Translations under genes and position numbers: made by a program
The notes under the pieces: model-generated
The model's input: the letters and a program-made list of their open reading frames with translations, nothing else
Databases searched by the model: none
Told to the model about the DNA's origin: nothing
Origin: Collinsella sp.
GTDB taxonomy: Bacteria; Actinomycetota; Coriobacteriia; Coriobacteriales; Coriobacteriaceae
Assembly: GCA_019424965.1 (NCBI GenBank)
Contig: JAHYYL010000006.1
Location: forward strand, 1 to 64,000
DNA length: 64,000 nt
Reading direction: 5' to 3'
Shown here: positions 31,722 through 39,854 of the stretch, piece by piece
Layout of the letters: every line of letters starts with the position of its first letter
How positions within the stretch are numbered: position 1 is the stretch's first letter

Positions 31722-32453
31722 CTAGTTACTGCGCTGGTGGTAAACCTTGTATTTAAACTGATCGGCACGAGCAACCGAGAGTGTGTACTCCACTACCTCG
31801 TTTGACTCGTTATACGTAGTCCTGACCAAATCGAGCACAGGCGAGCCCTCGACAATTCCCAAAAGGTGGGCATCGGTGGGACGGGCTATGCTCGCATAGA
31901 ACTCCTCTTCGGCCACGCGAATCTTTTGCTGAAAGTCCTGCTCAATCACATCGTAAAGCGGCTTACGCTCCAGCAGCGGTCGCTTTAGGGACAGAAATTG
32001 ACGAACCGGTAGATAGCTGCGTTCGACCATCATGGGCATGTTGTCGGCAGAGCGAAGGCGCTTGAGCTTAAAAATGCGATCACCGATGCGCAATCCCATA
32101 TGCTCGGCCAGATTCTTATCGGCCTCCATCTCGCAAAACTCGAGAATCGTGGTCTCGGGTTCTCGACCCATCGCGCGCATCTGCTCGGTAAAGCTGTAGG
32201 ACTGCATAAGATTGGTTGCTTTTGCCGAACGGTCGGTCACAAAGGTACCGCGACCGTGCTGCCGAACCACCAGTCCTAAACGCTCCAGTTCCTGCAGAGC
32301 CAGGCGTACCGTAGTGCGCGAGAGACCATAGCGCTCCGAAAGTTCGCGCTCGGAAGGAATCATGTCACCGGCGCGATATTCATGGTCAATCTTTTCGGTC
32401 AGAATATCGACCAGCTGATCGTACAGCGGTTGCTTACGCGCTCCGATCGCCAT
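31722..32453 (-). CDS. GntR-family regulator, HutC/UTRA type (NagR/AgaR-like)
   Basis: A 243-residue regulator. N-terminal winged helix (10-75): IPSERELSERYGLSRTTVRLALQELERLG then a wing with RQHGRGTFV. Residues about 90-240 form a UTRA ligand domain (MMVERSYLPVRQF, EYTLSVARADQFKYK). Relatives NagR/DasR sense hexosamine-6-phosphates. It sits between the PTS operon and agaS and both have matching operators, so it is the probable regulator of this amino-sugar regulon. It has its own promoter, as a terminator separates it from EIID. Confidence 0.9.
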   Translation of the reverse strand: MAIGARKQPLYDQLVDILTEKIDHEYRAGDMIPSERELSERYGLSRTTVRLALQELERLGLVVRQHGRGTFVTDRSAKATNLMQSYSFTEQMRAMGREPETTILEFCEMEADKNLAEHMGLRIGDRIFKLKRLRSADNMPMMVERSYLPVRQFLSLKRPLLERKPLYDVIEQDFQQKIRVAEEEFYASIARPTDAHLLGIVEGSPVLDLVRTTYNESNEVVEYTLSVARADQFKYKVYHQRSN

Positions 32454-32535
32454 CCTATCCTCCCTTTTGCTCGAATTCGGCTAACTACCTAGGGTGTTAA
32501 GCATTATCAGTCCGCAACACCCGAATCATCAAGAA

Positions 32536-32572
32536 AACAAAAGCCGCGCGCTCTTTCGAGCACGCGGCTTTT
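32536..32572 (-). terminator. Terminator of the mannose-family PTS operon
   Basis: AAAAGCCGCG...CGCGGCTTTT stem with inner GCTC/GAGC pairing and TTTC loop; U-rich on both strands. Confidence 0.85.
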
Positions 32573-32638
32573 AACATACACATGGCTTAAGGGGTCGGGG
32601 TGTGAGCCGCGTAGGGACACACCCCTCAAGCTAGAGCC

Positions 32639-33721
32639 TTACCAGATGCTCGGCCAGAGACCAAGCGGGCCAGCGCCCAGGATGCCCAGGACGAAGAGCA
32701 GCAGAATGCCCTTGGTCGGGGTCCAGCTGTGCTTAGCGAACATGTAGTAAAGCAGCAGCGTAAGCATAAGCGGGACGAGCTTCGGGACGATGGTGTTGAG
32801 GGTGTCGGCAACGGAGAAGTTGACCGGATCCTCGGTGACGGTGCCGTAGGTAACGGACTCCATGCCGTTGCCCAGATCGGTGACGCCGCACTCGACAGCG
32901 TTGCCGTCGGCATCGGAAGCGGTAAGGGCGTTGCCGTCCTTATCGGTCATGGCGATGGTACCGGCCTCAGCGGTCTCGGTATCGATGCCCTCCATACCGG
33001 TGAAGTTCTCGGCCTCCTTCTCGGAGACGATCACGGTGTTGGCGGACAGGCCACGAGTGGTGCCGTTGGGGATCTGGAGGTTGATCTGGGTGCCACCCAT
33101 GGTGACGACCAGGCAACCGACGACGAAGACGCCCATGATGGAAGCAGCACGCGTGAAGGCCTGCATGTTGGCGGTCAGAGCGTCAATAGCGCTGGTGCCA
33201 AGCTTGTAGGACCAGTTCATGAGCCAGAAGCGCAGAGCGAACTGGACGACGTTGAAGATCACCAGGAAGATGATCGGTGCAGCGGCGTTGCCGTTGATGG
33301 CCATGTTGGAGGTGATGCCGGCCGTGATAGGCACGAGCGTCAGCCAGAACAGGGCGTCACCGATACCACCGAGCGGGCCCATTGCGGCGACGCGGACGGC
33401 GCGGATCGTGGGGATGTCAACCTTGTTCTGCTCGAGCGAAAGCACGATGCCCATAACAAAGGTGACGAGGAACGGGTGGGTGTTGAAGAACTCCAGGTTG
33501 TGGCTCATGGAAGCCGCGAGGTCGTTCTTGTTGGTGTGGATCTTCTCCAGACCGGGGATGATGGAGTAAAGCCAGCCAGCGGCCTGCATGCGCTCGTAGT
33601 TGAACGATGCCTGCAGGAAGCAGGAGCGCCAAGCCATCTTGTTGAGGGTCTTCTGGTCGAGCTGCGGAGCAGGAGTGAGATCCTCGTAGTGCTCCGGGAT
33701 CACATACTCATTAGATGCCAT
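32639..33721 (-). CDS. PTS mannose/N-acetylgalactosamine family EIID component
   Basis: A 360-residue membrane subunit. The N-terminal two-thirds are typical EIID (NYERMQAAGWLYSIIPGLEKI; VAAMGPLGGIGDALFWLTLVPI). Between the last family block (GVFVVGCLVVTMGG, about residue 200) and the C-terminal helices lies an extra segment of about 80 residues, hydrophilic and acidic (SEKEAENFTGMEGIDTETAE), which most EIID of about 280 residues lack. Start at 33721 overlaps the end of EIIC by 11 bp. With EIIC it forms the sugar channel. Last gene of the operon. Confidence 0.9.
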   Translation of the reverse strand: MASNEYVIPEHYEDLTPAPQLDQKTLNKMAWRSCFLQASFNYERMQAAGWLYSIIPGLEKIHTNKNDLAASMSHNLEFFNTHPFLVTFVMGIVLSLEQNKVDIPTIRAVRVAAMGPLGGIGDALFWLTLVPITAGITSNMAINGNAAAPIIFLVIFNVVQFALRFWLMNWSYKLGTSAIDALTANMQAFTRAASIMGVFVVGCLVVTMGGTQINLQIPNGTTRGLSANTVIVSEKEAENFTGMEGIDTETAEAGTIAMTDKDGNALTASDADGNAVECGVTDLGNGMESVTYGTVTEDPVNFSVADTLNTIVPKLVPLMLTLLLYYMFAKHSWTPTKGILLLFVLGILGAGPLGLWPSIW

Positions 33722-34511
33722 CTTCGAAGTCACCTCCGTCAGAAACAGCTGCACCCTTCAGCTCGGTCTGCTGCTGGAAGTCCCAGAAAGCGATGCCGAA
33801 GCCGATGAGAGCGAGGATGAGCAGAGCAGGGGTTGCCAGCGAATCGTTGGCAACGGTGATGAGCGCGAGGCCAAAGCCCATGAGGAAGAAGCCCCACATA
33901 TCGCGGTTCATCATAACCTTGAGCAGGACGGCGAAGCCGACGAAGCGCATCATGCCGCCTGCAGCGGACAGACCGGTCTGCAGCCAAGTCGGGATGGCAG
34001 AAGCGATGGTCTGACCGATGGTAGCGCCAGCGATGAAGAACAGGGTGACGACGACAGCGAAAATCAGGCCGAGCAGAGCCATGGCGAAGTAGTTCAGGCG
34101 CTCGATGCCCTTGGTGTCCGCGTTGTGAGCCATGTTATCGGCCGTGGACATAAGCGGGGACATAAGCGTGAAGACCAGGGTAACGCCAAGCTGGCCAAGC
34201 AGAGCGAACGGAATGGCGAGGCCGACTGCCGCGTTGGGCTCGAGGCCCGTGGCGATAGCGAGAATGGCTGCCATGATGCCGCCGATGACGGCGTTAGGCG
34301 GCTGAGCGCCTCCGATCGGCATGTTGCCGATCGTCATGAGCTGATAGGTACCACCCACGAGAAGACCGGTGTTGAGGTCGCCAAGGATAAGACCGATGAC
34401 GGCGCCGGTGACGATGGGCTGATAGAGAGACTCGAGGAAGTCAAACTGGTCGATTGCCGCGATGAACGTAACAACGAAGACCAGAGCGATCTGGATGATC
34501 GAGTATTCCAT
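33711..34511 (-). CDS. PTS mannose/N-acetylgalactosamine family EIIC component
   Basis: A 266-residue integral membrane permease with about seven hydrophobic helices. EIIC signatures: FDFLESLYQPIVTGAVIGL, GGTYQLMTIGNMPIGGAQPP (about 53-72) and PFALLGQLGVTLVFTLMSP. The C-terminus is cytoplasmic and acidic (SDGGDFEDGI). It overlaps EIID and follows EIIB after a 90-bp gap. Family members transport mannose, sorbose, GalNAc or hyaluronan fragments; context points to N-acetylgalactosamine or a related amino sugar. Confidence 0.93.
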   Translation of the reverse strand: MEYSIIQIALVFVVTFIAAIDQFDFLESLYQPIVTGAVIGLILGDLNTGLLVGGTYQLMTIGNMPIGGAQPPNAVIGGIMAAILAIATGLEPNAAVGLAIPFALLGQLGVTLVFTLMSPLMSTADNMAHNADTKGIERLNYFAMALLGLIFAVVVTLFFIAGATIGQTIASAIPTWLQTGLSAAGGMMRFVGFAVLLKVMMNRDMWGFFLMGFGLALITVANDSLATPALLILALIGFGIAFWDFQQQTELKGAAVSDGGDFEDGI

Positions 34512-34601
34512 CTTGCTCCTCCTTTCAAAATGTATGTACGCACTTTGGATATCACGTACAGAACGTCAGGGTTTCACTCCTGACAACGTGGATCACGAGG
34601 A

Positions 34602-35084
34602 TTACGAGAAGAGCTTGCTCGTGTCCTCAACAGGCGTGCTCGGAACGCGCCTGATCTCCAACTCCACCCCCAATTCCTGCAGCTCTTTAAACGCAGCGAC
34701 ATCCTCGTCGTTAACTGCGACGGAGGTGGCGACTTGGCGCTTTCCTTCCGACATGTGCATGTTGCCGATGTTTACCTTCTTTATAGGCACACCGCCCTTG
34801 ACGAGCGTAAGCACGTCTTCCGGTGTTTCGGCCACGATGAAGATCTTCTGGCGCGGGCTCGCCTTGCCAATGACGTCGATGGTCTTCTGCAGGGAGAAGA
34901 AACGCGTAGCGACGCCGGCGGGAGCGGCCATCTTCATGAGGTTCTGGCGCATGGTGTTGGACGCCACGTCGTCGTTGGCGACGAGGATGAGGTTGGAGCC
35001 CAGGGTGGAGTTCCACTGGGTTGCAACCTGACCATGAACCAGTCGGTTATCGATGCGGGTAAGAAGAATGTTGGGTTCTGCCAT
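34602..35084 (-). CDS. PTS mannose/sorbose-family EIIB component
   Basis: A 160-residue cytoplasmic phosphocarrier with the phosphorylated His17 in TRIDNRLVHGQVATQW and the family core AAPAGVATRFFSLQKTIDVI, LVKGGVPIKKVNIGNM. It takes phosphate from EIIA and gives it to the sugar during transport through EIIC/EIID. ATG 35084 follows AAGGAAG. It lies 36 bp behind yajC. A degenerate paralogue lacking the His is at 24905-25387. Confidence 0.94.
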   Translation of the reverse strand: MAEPNILLTRIDNRLVHGQVATQWNSTLGSNLILVANDDVASNTMRQNLMKMAAPAGVATRFFSLQKTIDVIGKASPRQKIFIVAETPEDVLTLVKGGVPIKKVNIGNMHMSEGKRQVATSVAVNDEDVAAFKELQELGVELEIRRVPSTPVEDTSKLFS

Positions 35085-35120
35085 GTTGATCAGCTTCCTT
35101 TCGATATTTGCTGACGACAG

Positions 35121-35402
35121 TTACTTGATCTCCTGAATCGCGTAACGCGAAACATCTACGACGGCTCCGGATCGGACTTTGATCTGGACCTTCTCGCCTT
35201 CGATGCCTTTGACGGTTCCGTAGATACCGCCGGCGAAAAGAACCTCCTGACCCGGCTTGAGCTCGGTGTGCAGCTCCTTGAAGTACCTCTGCTTCTTCTT
35301 CATGTTGATTTGCGACCAGATGGTGTAAATCAAGCCCATGATGACAAGCAGGCCTAAAAGGGCGACCGAGGAGCTCAGGACGTTGGCTCCGAAATCGGCC
35401 AT
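35121..35402 (-). CDS. yajC: YajC-family protein inside the PTS operon
   Basis: A 93-residue YajC-like protein: one N-terminal membrane helix (about 10-28, VALLGLLVIMGLIYTIW), a basic stop-transfer NMKKKQRY and the conserved soluble core LKPGQEVLFAGGIYGTVKGIEGEKVQIKV. YajC is normally an accessory subunit of SecDF. Here it lies between EIIA (overlap TAATG) and EIIB, so it is co-translated with the transporter. YajC-like genes are also known in hyaluronan/GalNAc PTS operons of streptococci, so this may be a PTS-dedicated version. Confidence 0.88.
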   Translation of the reverse strand: MADFGANVLSSSVALLGLLVIMGLIYTIWSQINMKKKQRYFKELHTELKPGQEVLFAGGIYGTVKGIEGEKVQIKVRSGAVVDVSRYAIQEIK

Positions 35403-35845
35403 TAGATGCCGTCCTCGTCGCCGAAGATATCCTCTTCCTCGGAGCCGGCAACGGATGCAACCGTCTGGGCGGTGATGCCCGTCTGGCCAACGGTCACGGC
35501 CTGCTCGCCAAGCTCGGCGAGCGTGGCATTGCCGCGGAGGAACAGAAGCTCAATAACCATGGGAAGGTTGGTGCCAGTCAGAACCTCGACGTTGTCGACA
35601 TCCTGGGCAATCATCATCGACTGGTTGAACGGGGTACCACCGAGCAAGTCGGTAAAGACGAGCACGCCATCGCACTCCTCGCGCATGGCGGTAATGGCGG
35701 CGCGGAGATCCTCACCGTAGGATGCGGCCTGGTCGCCCTCAAAAGGAACGACGGTAAAAGCAGGCTGGTCGCCGGCAACCATAGCGATAGCGCTTGCAAG
35801 GCCGGGTGCGAACTGTCCATGACCGGTAAGAATAAAGCCAACCAT
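35402..35845 (-). CDS. PTS mannose-family EIIA component
   Basis: A 147-residue EIIA of the mannose (EIIA-Man) fold. The phosphorylated His9 is in FILTGHGQFAPG and the conserved FTDLLGGTPFNQS loop is near residues 64-76. It receives phosphate from HPr and hands it to EIIB. The C-terminal 30 residues are acidic (GSEEEDIFGDEDGI). First gene of the five-gene operon; its stop overlaps the yajC start. GGAAGGG precedes the start. GntR-type operator sequences lie about 115 bp upstream. Confidence 0.93.
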   Translation of the reverse strand: MVGFILTGHGQFAPGLASAIAMVAGDQPAFTVVPFEGDQAASYGEDLRAAITAMREECDGVLVFTDLLGGTPFNQSMMIAQDVDNVEVLTGTNLPMVIELLFLRGNATLAELGEQAVTVGQTGITAQTVASVAGSEEEDIFGDEDGI

Positions 35846-36548
35846 TCAAATTTCCCTTCCGAAGGTGTGTACGATCTGAGTCCGATGATTTTCGGAAGCC
35901 AGCGGGCGCTCGCCCTTAAAGCTTCTTAGAAAGCGTTCTTTGAAGACCAGTGGTTTCTAAACTGGTAGTAACCACGTGACGTGTTGTTGTCACTATATCA
36001 CCCCAGAAGAGGTCGCTTTCGTTGATTCATACGCTAAAACGTTTTTGCACCGCTCACGGTGATATTTCGACCGTTTACCGCTCGTTAACACTTCTACCTG
36101 CGGTTTTGAAACCGTTTCGAAACGCTTTGGCAAAAGAACGGATCTTTCCCGGTGTCTAAACAACGCAGGGCGGCTAAAAATAGCGTGTAGAAAAATTGCA
36201 GGTCATTGTGAAGATATGTGAATTGGTCTTTTTGACTTAATACCAGTTAGAACCAGTTTTGAGATTATCGGTGAACGGTAGTTTTCGACCGTTCACCGGT
36301 TACTTGTAATCGTTTGCAGCTGTTTTCCCATATGAATTAGGGAAACCCGGTGGAGCGCTTGCGCGATCAAAGGAAATTTTGGCATTTGTCCTTATCCCCC
36401 GCGCGTCAAACTCCCGCATCCATAAGTGAGCCAATAGCTCACGCTAATCGTTTTCAATCATTACTTACTCAGTATCCGTAATTATTTATCGTTTATCGTT
36501 AATTCTGATATGATACAAGTATCATCCAAAACGCCGATTGGAGGGGTT
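35846..36548. promoter_or_regulatory. Long AT-rich control region of the PTS operon
   Basis: About 700 bp without a gene. ACTGGTAGTAACCA (35961-35974) and TACCAGTTAGAACCAG (36241-36256) resemble the GntR operator of agaS. TTGAAACCGTTTCGA (36106-36120) is close to a catabolite-response consensus. GACCGTTTACCG and GACCGTTCACCG recur (36069, 36288). A CTACCTGCGGTTTTG near 36095 resembles the centre of the 154-bp elements. Upstream of the DUF2975 gene, TATGAT overlaps TGATACAAGTATCA (36511-36524). Nothing coding was seen between 35846 and 36500. Confidence 0.5.
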
Positions 36549-37187
36549 ATGGTCCATCGAAACGCGTCTATATCGAATGACACCATCAGCCGCGAACAGA
36601 CGGTAGCCAAACTGAGGAAGCTCGCTCGCATCTGCAAATGGGCCACGATCTGCATTACCACCGCGCTCGCTCTGGGGCTCCTCGCAGTCATTGCGATTGA
36701 CCTTCTACTCATATTGCCTGGCCTCTCCCAAGGCTCGTGCCTCCAATCCGTAGAACTTCAAGCCGGCGAAGGGCCGTGCCTTGCTATCGTCGGCACCGAT
36801 GCGCAGGCCCCACTTATGCTCGTCGCACACGATGGTCACACTGCCATAGGGAGCCTCTTGATGACATGTCTCGCGCTTACCATCGCGCTAAGCGTGCGCA
36901 GGCTTTTCTTCAACATTGAAAAGGAAGGCAGGCCCTTTGACCTTGAATGTAACCAGACACTTCGTCGAGTAGGACATTTATTCCTTATCGGCGGCGTTGC
37001 CGTGAGGCTTCTTGGCGCCGTAATCACGGGAATGATACTCTCAGGATTTGGCGGCAGCTTTACGGATGCGTTCGTCGGCCAGTTATTCGAGCCCTCCATG
37101 CTCTTTGCAGGCCTGATTATTTGCCTGATTGCCAGCATCTTCCGCTACGGGTATATCCTGCAAAAACAAGATGACGAGTTGCTCTAG
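36549..37187 (+). CDS. DUF2975-type membrane protein
   Basis: A 212-residue protein with four hydrophobic segments (about residues 33-57, 97-115, 140-165 and 180-200) in the arrangement of DUF2975 proteins. Between the first two lies an extracytoplasmic loop with CLQSVELQAGEGPC. The start at 36549 has a strong GGAGGGG site. It is followed nine bases later by a small Cro-type regulator; this pair is a recurrent unit in Firmicutes and Actinobacteria whose role is unknown, perhaps signalling at the membrane. Confidence 0.8.
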   Translation: MVHRNASISNDTISREQTVAKLRKLARICKWATICITTALALGLLAVIAIDLLLILPGLSQGSCLQSVELQAGEGPCLAIVGTDAQAPLMLVAHDGHTAIGSLLMTCLALTIALSVRRLFFNIEKEGRPFDLECNQTLRRVGHLFLIGGVAVRLLGAVITGMILSGFGGSFTDAFVGQLFEPSMLFAGLIICLIASIFRYGYILQKQDDELL

Positions 37188-37196
37188 GGGGAATCC

Positions 37197-37436
37197 ATGA
37201 TTATTCTGCGGCTTGACCGCATGCTCGCCGAACGCAAGATTTCATCCAAAGAGCTTGCGGAACGTGTGGGCATCTCCCAGGTCAATATGTCACGCATTAA
37301 GACGGGCAAGGTTTCTGCCATACGTTTTTCAACTCTTGACGCGATATGCCGGGCACTCGACTGCCAACCGGGCGATGTACTGGAATATATATCCGACGAT
37401 GAAGCCGATAGCCTTTTTGGGCTTAACGATGAATAG
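37197..37436 (+). CDS. XRE/Cro-family HTH regulator (YozG-like)
   Basis: A 79-residue single-domain DNA-binding protein: ISSKELAERVGISQVNMSRI is the HTH (about residues 15-35) and CRALDCQPGDVLEYI the family C-terminal segment. GGGGGAA precedes the start. It is coupled to the DUF2975 gene, and TGATAC-AA-GTATCA over the promoter at 36511-36524 is a possible target for autoregulation. No toxin signature is seen. Confidence 0.87.
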   Translation: MIILRLDRMLAERKISSKELAERVGISQVNMSRIKTGKVSAIRFSTLDAICRALDCQPGDVLEYISDDEADSLFGLNDE

Positions 37437-37550
37437 CCATAATTAGACTGCCGACCACGCTCTCAACGCAAGTGGGCCGCCAGAACGACTTCCGTACTGG
37501 TGGGCTATTTGCTGTCTATCGGCTAGATGCTCGATGAGCCGTGCAACTCT

Positions 37551-38636
37551 TTACGCAAACAGGCCGTAGATGCTGATGTTGGCCTTGGCGTAGAGGCCGT
37601 TAGCATACTCGGTCCACTTGGAGCTGGCGCTCGAAGCCTGCGAGGAATACTGCTGGTAGGCGGTGTAATAGGCGGTCATGGCCTGCTTATAGGTGGCGCT
37701 GTCGGCCGTAAAGGCATCATCGGCAAAGGCCTTGGCATAGGTGCTGTCGGCATCCTTCCAGGCGCCCTTCTCGCTATCCCACTCGTCGCCGGCAAGGTTG
37801 ATGATGTAGTCGGCGTAGTCCTTGCTCGCGGTCTCCTCGTTGCCGTCAGCAGGCTCGGTCGGGGCGGTCGGCATGCTTGCGGAGCTGTCGCCGACCTTCT
37901 TCTTGTAGAGCTTCTGCAACGTCGCGGACTGGCGGACGATCTGCTTGGCCTGGTCCTTGGACACGCCATACTGCGTGGCCATGGTCTTGTAGTCCGAAGT
38001 GCCGATGGAATCCTCGGCGTACTTCTTCATTTCCTTGGAAGAAACGGTAATGCCCTCGTCCTCGGCAGCATCCAGCAGGATCTTGTTGCGCACGTAGGAC
38101 AGGATGACGTCGGCAGAAGGAGCAGTATAGTTGCCGTCACTATCCTTGACGGTGTCGAGGCTGTACTGGCTCTCGATGGCCTCACGCGCGGTGATGTCGC
38201 TCTTCTTGCCGTTGTAGCTATAGCTTGCCACGGTCGAATCGAGCTGGTCCTCGGTGAGGGTCGCCGAGCCAACACCCTTGCCGCCAAAACCACCGTTGCC
38301 GATAAAGAAGCCGACCACCGCAGCGATCACGATAGCGACCACAAAGGCGGCAATCATCGTCTTCTTGTGCTTGGATGTATGGTCGTCTTCGTCGGAGTCG
38401 TCGTCCTCGTCCTGCTCCTCGGGCATCAGATTCTCGTCAGCGGCATCCGCGGCAATCTGAGCCTCCAGGCGGGCGTCCTCCTCCTCGGCCGTCGTACCGG
38501 CAGCAATGTGCTCGGCAGACGTACCGGCGACCAGATCGATCTTCTCGTCCTCATCACCGTCGGGTCCTTCGCCGCGCTCGATGATCTGGATGCCGTCGAT
38601 CTCGTCCTTCTCGTCCTTCTTTTGAATCAGACCCAT
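37551..38636 (-). CDS. Membrane-anchored SurA-N-like protein
   Basis: A 361-residue protein. The cytoplasmic N-terminus (1-90) is very acidic (EEQDEDDDSDEDDHT), followed by one membrane helix at about 93-113 (MIAAFVVAIVIAAVVGFFIG). The extracytoplasmic part resembles the SurA/PrsA N-terminal chaperone domain: AREAIESQYSLDTVKDSDG, RNKILLDAAEDEGITVSSKE and IVRQSATLQKLYKKKV. No peptidyl-prolyl isomerase domain follows; instead there is a Tyr/Ala/Ser-rich C-terminal region. A secreted-protein foldase role is inferred. A weak hairpin separates it from icd. Confidence 0.7.
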   Translation of the reverse strand: MGLIQKKDEKDEIDGIQIIERGEGPDGDEDEKIDLVAGTSAEHIAAGTTAEEEDARLEAQIAADAADENLMPEEQDEDDDSDEDDHTSKHKKTMIAAFVVAIVIAAVVGFFIGNGGFGGKGVGSATLTEDQLDSTVASYSYNGKKSDITAREAIESQYSLDTVKDSDGNYTAPSADVILSYVRNKILLDAAEDEGITVSSKEMKKYAEDSIGTSDYKTMATQYGVSKDQAKQIVRQSATLQKLYKKKVGDSSASMPTAPTEPADGNEETASKDYADYIINLAGDEWDSEKGAWKDADSTYAKAFADDAFTADSATYKQAMTAYYTAYQQYSSQASSASSKWTEYANGLYAKANISIYGLFA

Positions 38637-38674
38637 ATCAGTTACTCCTTGTTAGGAAACATAGTCCTCAATAG

Positions 38675-38703
38675 AATACGCCCGACGGAGCGCCGGGCGT
38701 ATT
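38675..38703 (-). terminator. Weak hairpin between icd and the SurA-like gene
   Basis: AATACGCCCG / CGGGCGTATT stem with nine-base loop but no T run on the minus strand. Confidence 0.45.
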
Positions 38704-38762
38704 GATTCTTAGGTTATACGCAAACACTTAAGTACTATTTAGGCGTTTGCAGCCTGCATGCC

Positions 38763-39848
38763 TTAGGCCAGATGCGCGATAACGGCATCGGCGAAGGCCT
38801 GCGTGCCCACGGCACCCTCAACGGAACCGGTCTGGGCACGACGCACGTCACCGGTAACCTGTTCGCCCTCGTCGAGCGTGGTAGAGACGGCGGCGCGAAT
38901 GCGGTTGGCCGCGTCGTTCTCACCCAGGTGATCGAGCATCATCGCAGCAGAGAGAATCTCGGCCGTGGGGTTGGCGATATCCTGCCCCGCGATATCAGGC
39001 GCAGAGCCGTGCGTCGCCTCAAAGATGGCGCAGTCGGCACCGATGTTGGAGCCGGGGGCCATCCCTAAGCCGCCCACCAGGCCGGCGCACAGGTCGCTCA
39101 CGATGTCGCCGTACAGGTTGGGCAGCACCAGGACATCGAAGTCGTTGGGGTTCTGAACCAGGCCCATGCAGGTGGCGTCGACGATCTTGTCGTTGAACTC
39201 GATGTCGGGGTAGCCCGCGGCCACCTCGCGCGCAACGCGCAGGAACAGGCCGTCGGTCGCCTTCATGATGTTGGCCTTGTGCACGGCCGTCACCTTTTTG
39301 CGGCCGCAGCGGCGAGCGTATTCAAAGGCATACTCCACAATACGGCGGCTCTTGGCGATGGAGATGGGCTTGATCGAGATGGCGGAATCCGCGGCGAAGG
39401 TCTTCTGACCCGAGCGCTCGACGAGCTGCGAGAGCTCCTCGACCTCGGCAGCGCCCTCATCGAACTCGATGCCGGCGTAGAGATCCTCGGTGTTCTCGCG
39501 CACGATAACCAAGTCGACGTCGCGGAAGCGCGAGCCGTCGCCCGGCTGCGACAGGCAGGGGCGCACGCAGGCGTACAGGTCGAAGTGCTTGCGCAGGGCC
39601 ACGTTAACGCTGCGGAAGCCCGTGCCGACCGGCGTAGTGATGGGGCCTTTGATGGCAACCTTGGTCTCGGCAACCGCGTCGAGCACGTGCTGGGGCAGCG
39701 GCGTGCCAAACTCGTCCATGACGCCGGCGCCGGCCTCCTGGACATTCCAGTTGATCTGGACGCCGGTGGCCTCGACCACGCGGCGCATTGCCTGCGTAAT
39801 CTCGGGACCGATACCGTCACCGGGAATCAGGACTACATCGTGCGCCAT
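38763..39848 (-). CDS. icd: Isocitrate dehydrogenase (NAD-type isocitrate/isopropylmalate family)
   Basis: A 361-residue member of the isocitrate/isopropylmalate dehydrogenase family. Motifs: IPGDGIGPEI at the N-terminus, VRENTEDLYAGIE (substrate loop), VTAVHKANIMKATDGLF (catalytic Lys) and NLYGDIVSDLCAGLVGG (metal Asp), with HGSAPDIAGQDIANPTA. The short length and the last segment fit NAD-linked isocitrate dehydrogenases rather than the long NADP enzymes. Isopropylmalate or homoisocitrate use cannot be fully excluded. It supplies 2-oxoglutarate. It lies six bases behind the HEAT-repeat gene. Confidence 0.88.
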   Translation of the reverse strand: MAHDVVLIPGDGIGPEITQAMRRVVEATGVQINWNVQEAGAGVMDEFGTPLPQHVLDAVAETKVAIKGPITTPVGTGFRSVNVALRKHFDLYACVRPCLSQPGDGSRFRDVDLVIVRENTEDLYAGIEFDEGAAEVEELSQLVERSGQKTFAADSAISIKPISIAKSRRIVEYAFEYARRCGRKKVTAVHKANIMKATDGLFLRVAREVAAGYPDIEFNDKIVDATCMGLVQNPNDFDVLVLPNLYGDIVSDLCAGLVGGLGMAPGSNIGADCAIFEATHGSAPDIAGQDIANPTAEILSAAMMLDHLGENDAANRIRAAVSTTLDEGEQVTGDVRRAQTGSVEGAVGTQAFADAVIAHLA

Positions 39849-39854
39849 AATCTG

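Noticed and set aside
36106..36120. Catabolite-response (cre) site TTGAAACCGTTTCGA
   Set aside because: 14 of 15 positions fit the consensus, but there is no evidence here for a CcpA system in this lineage, and a single match in a 700-bp AT-rich gap is weak. Kept only as a note in the region entry.
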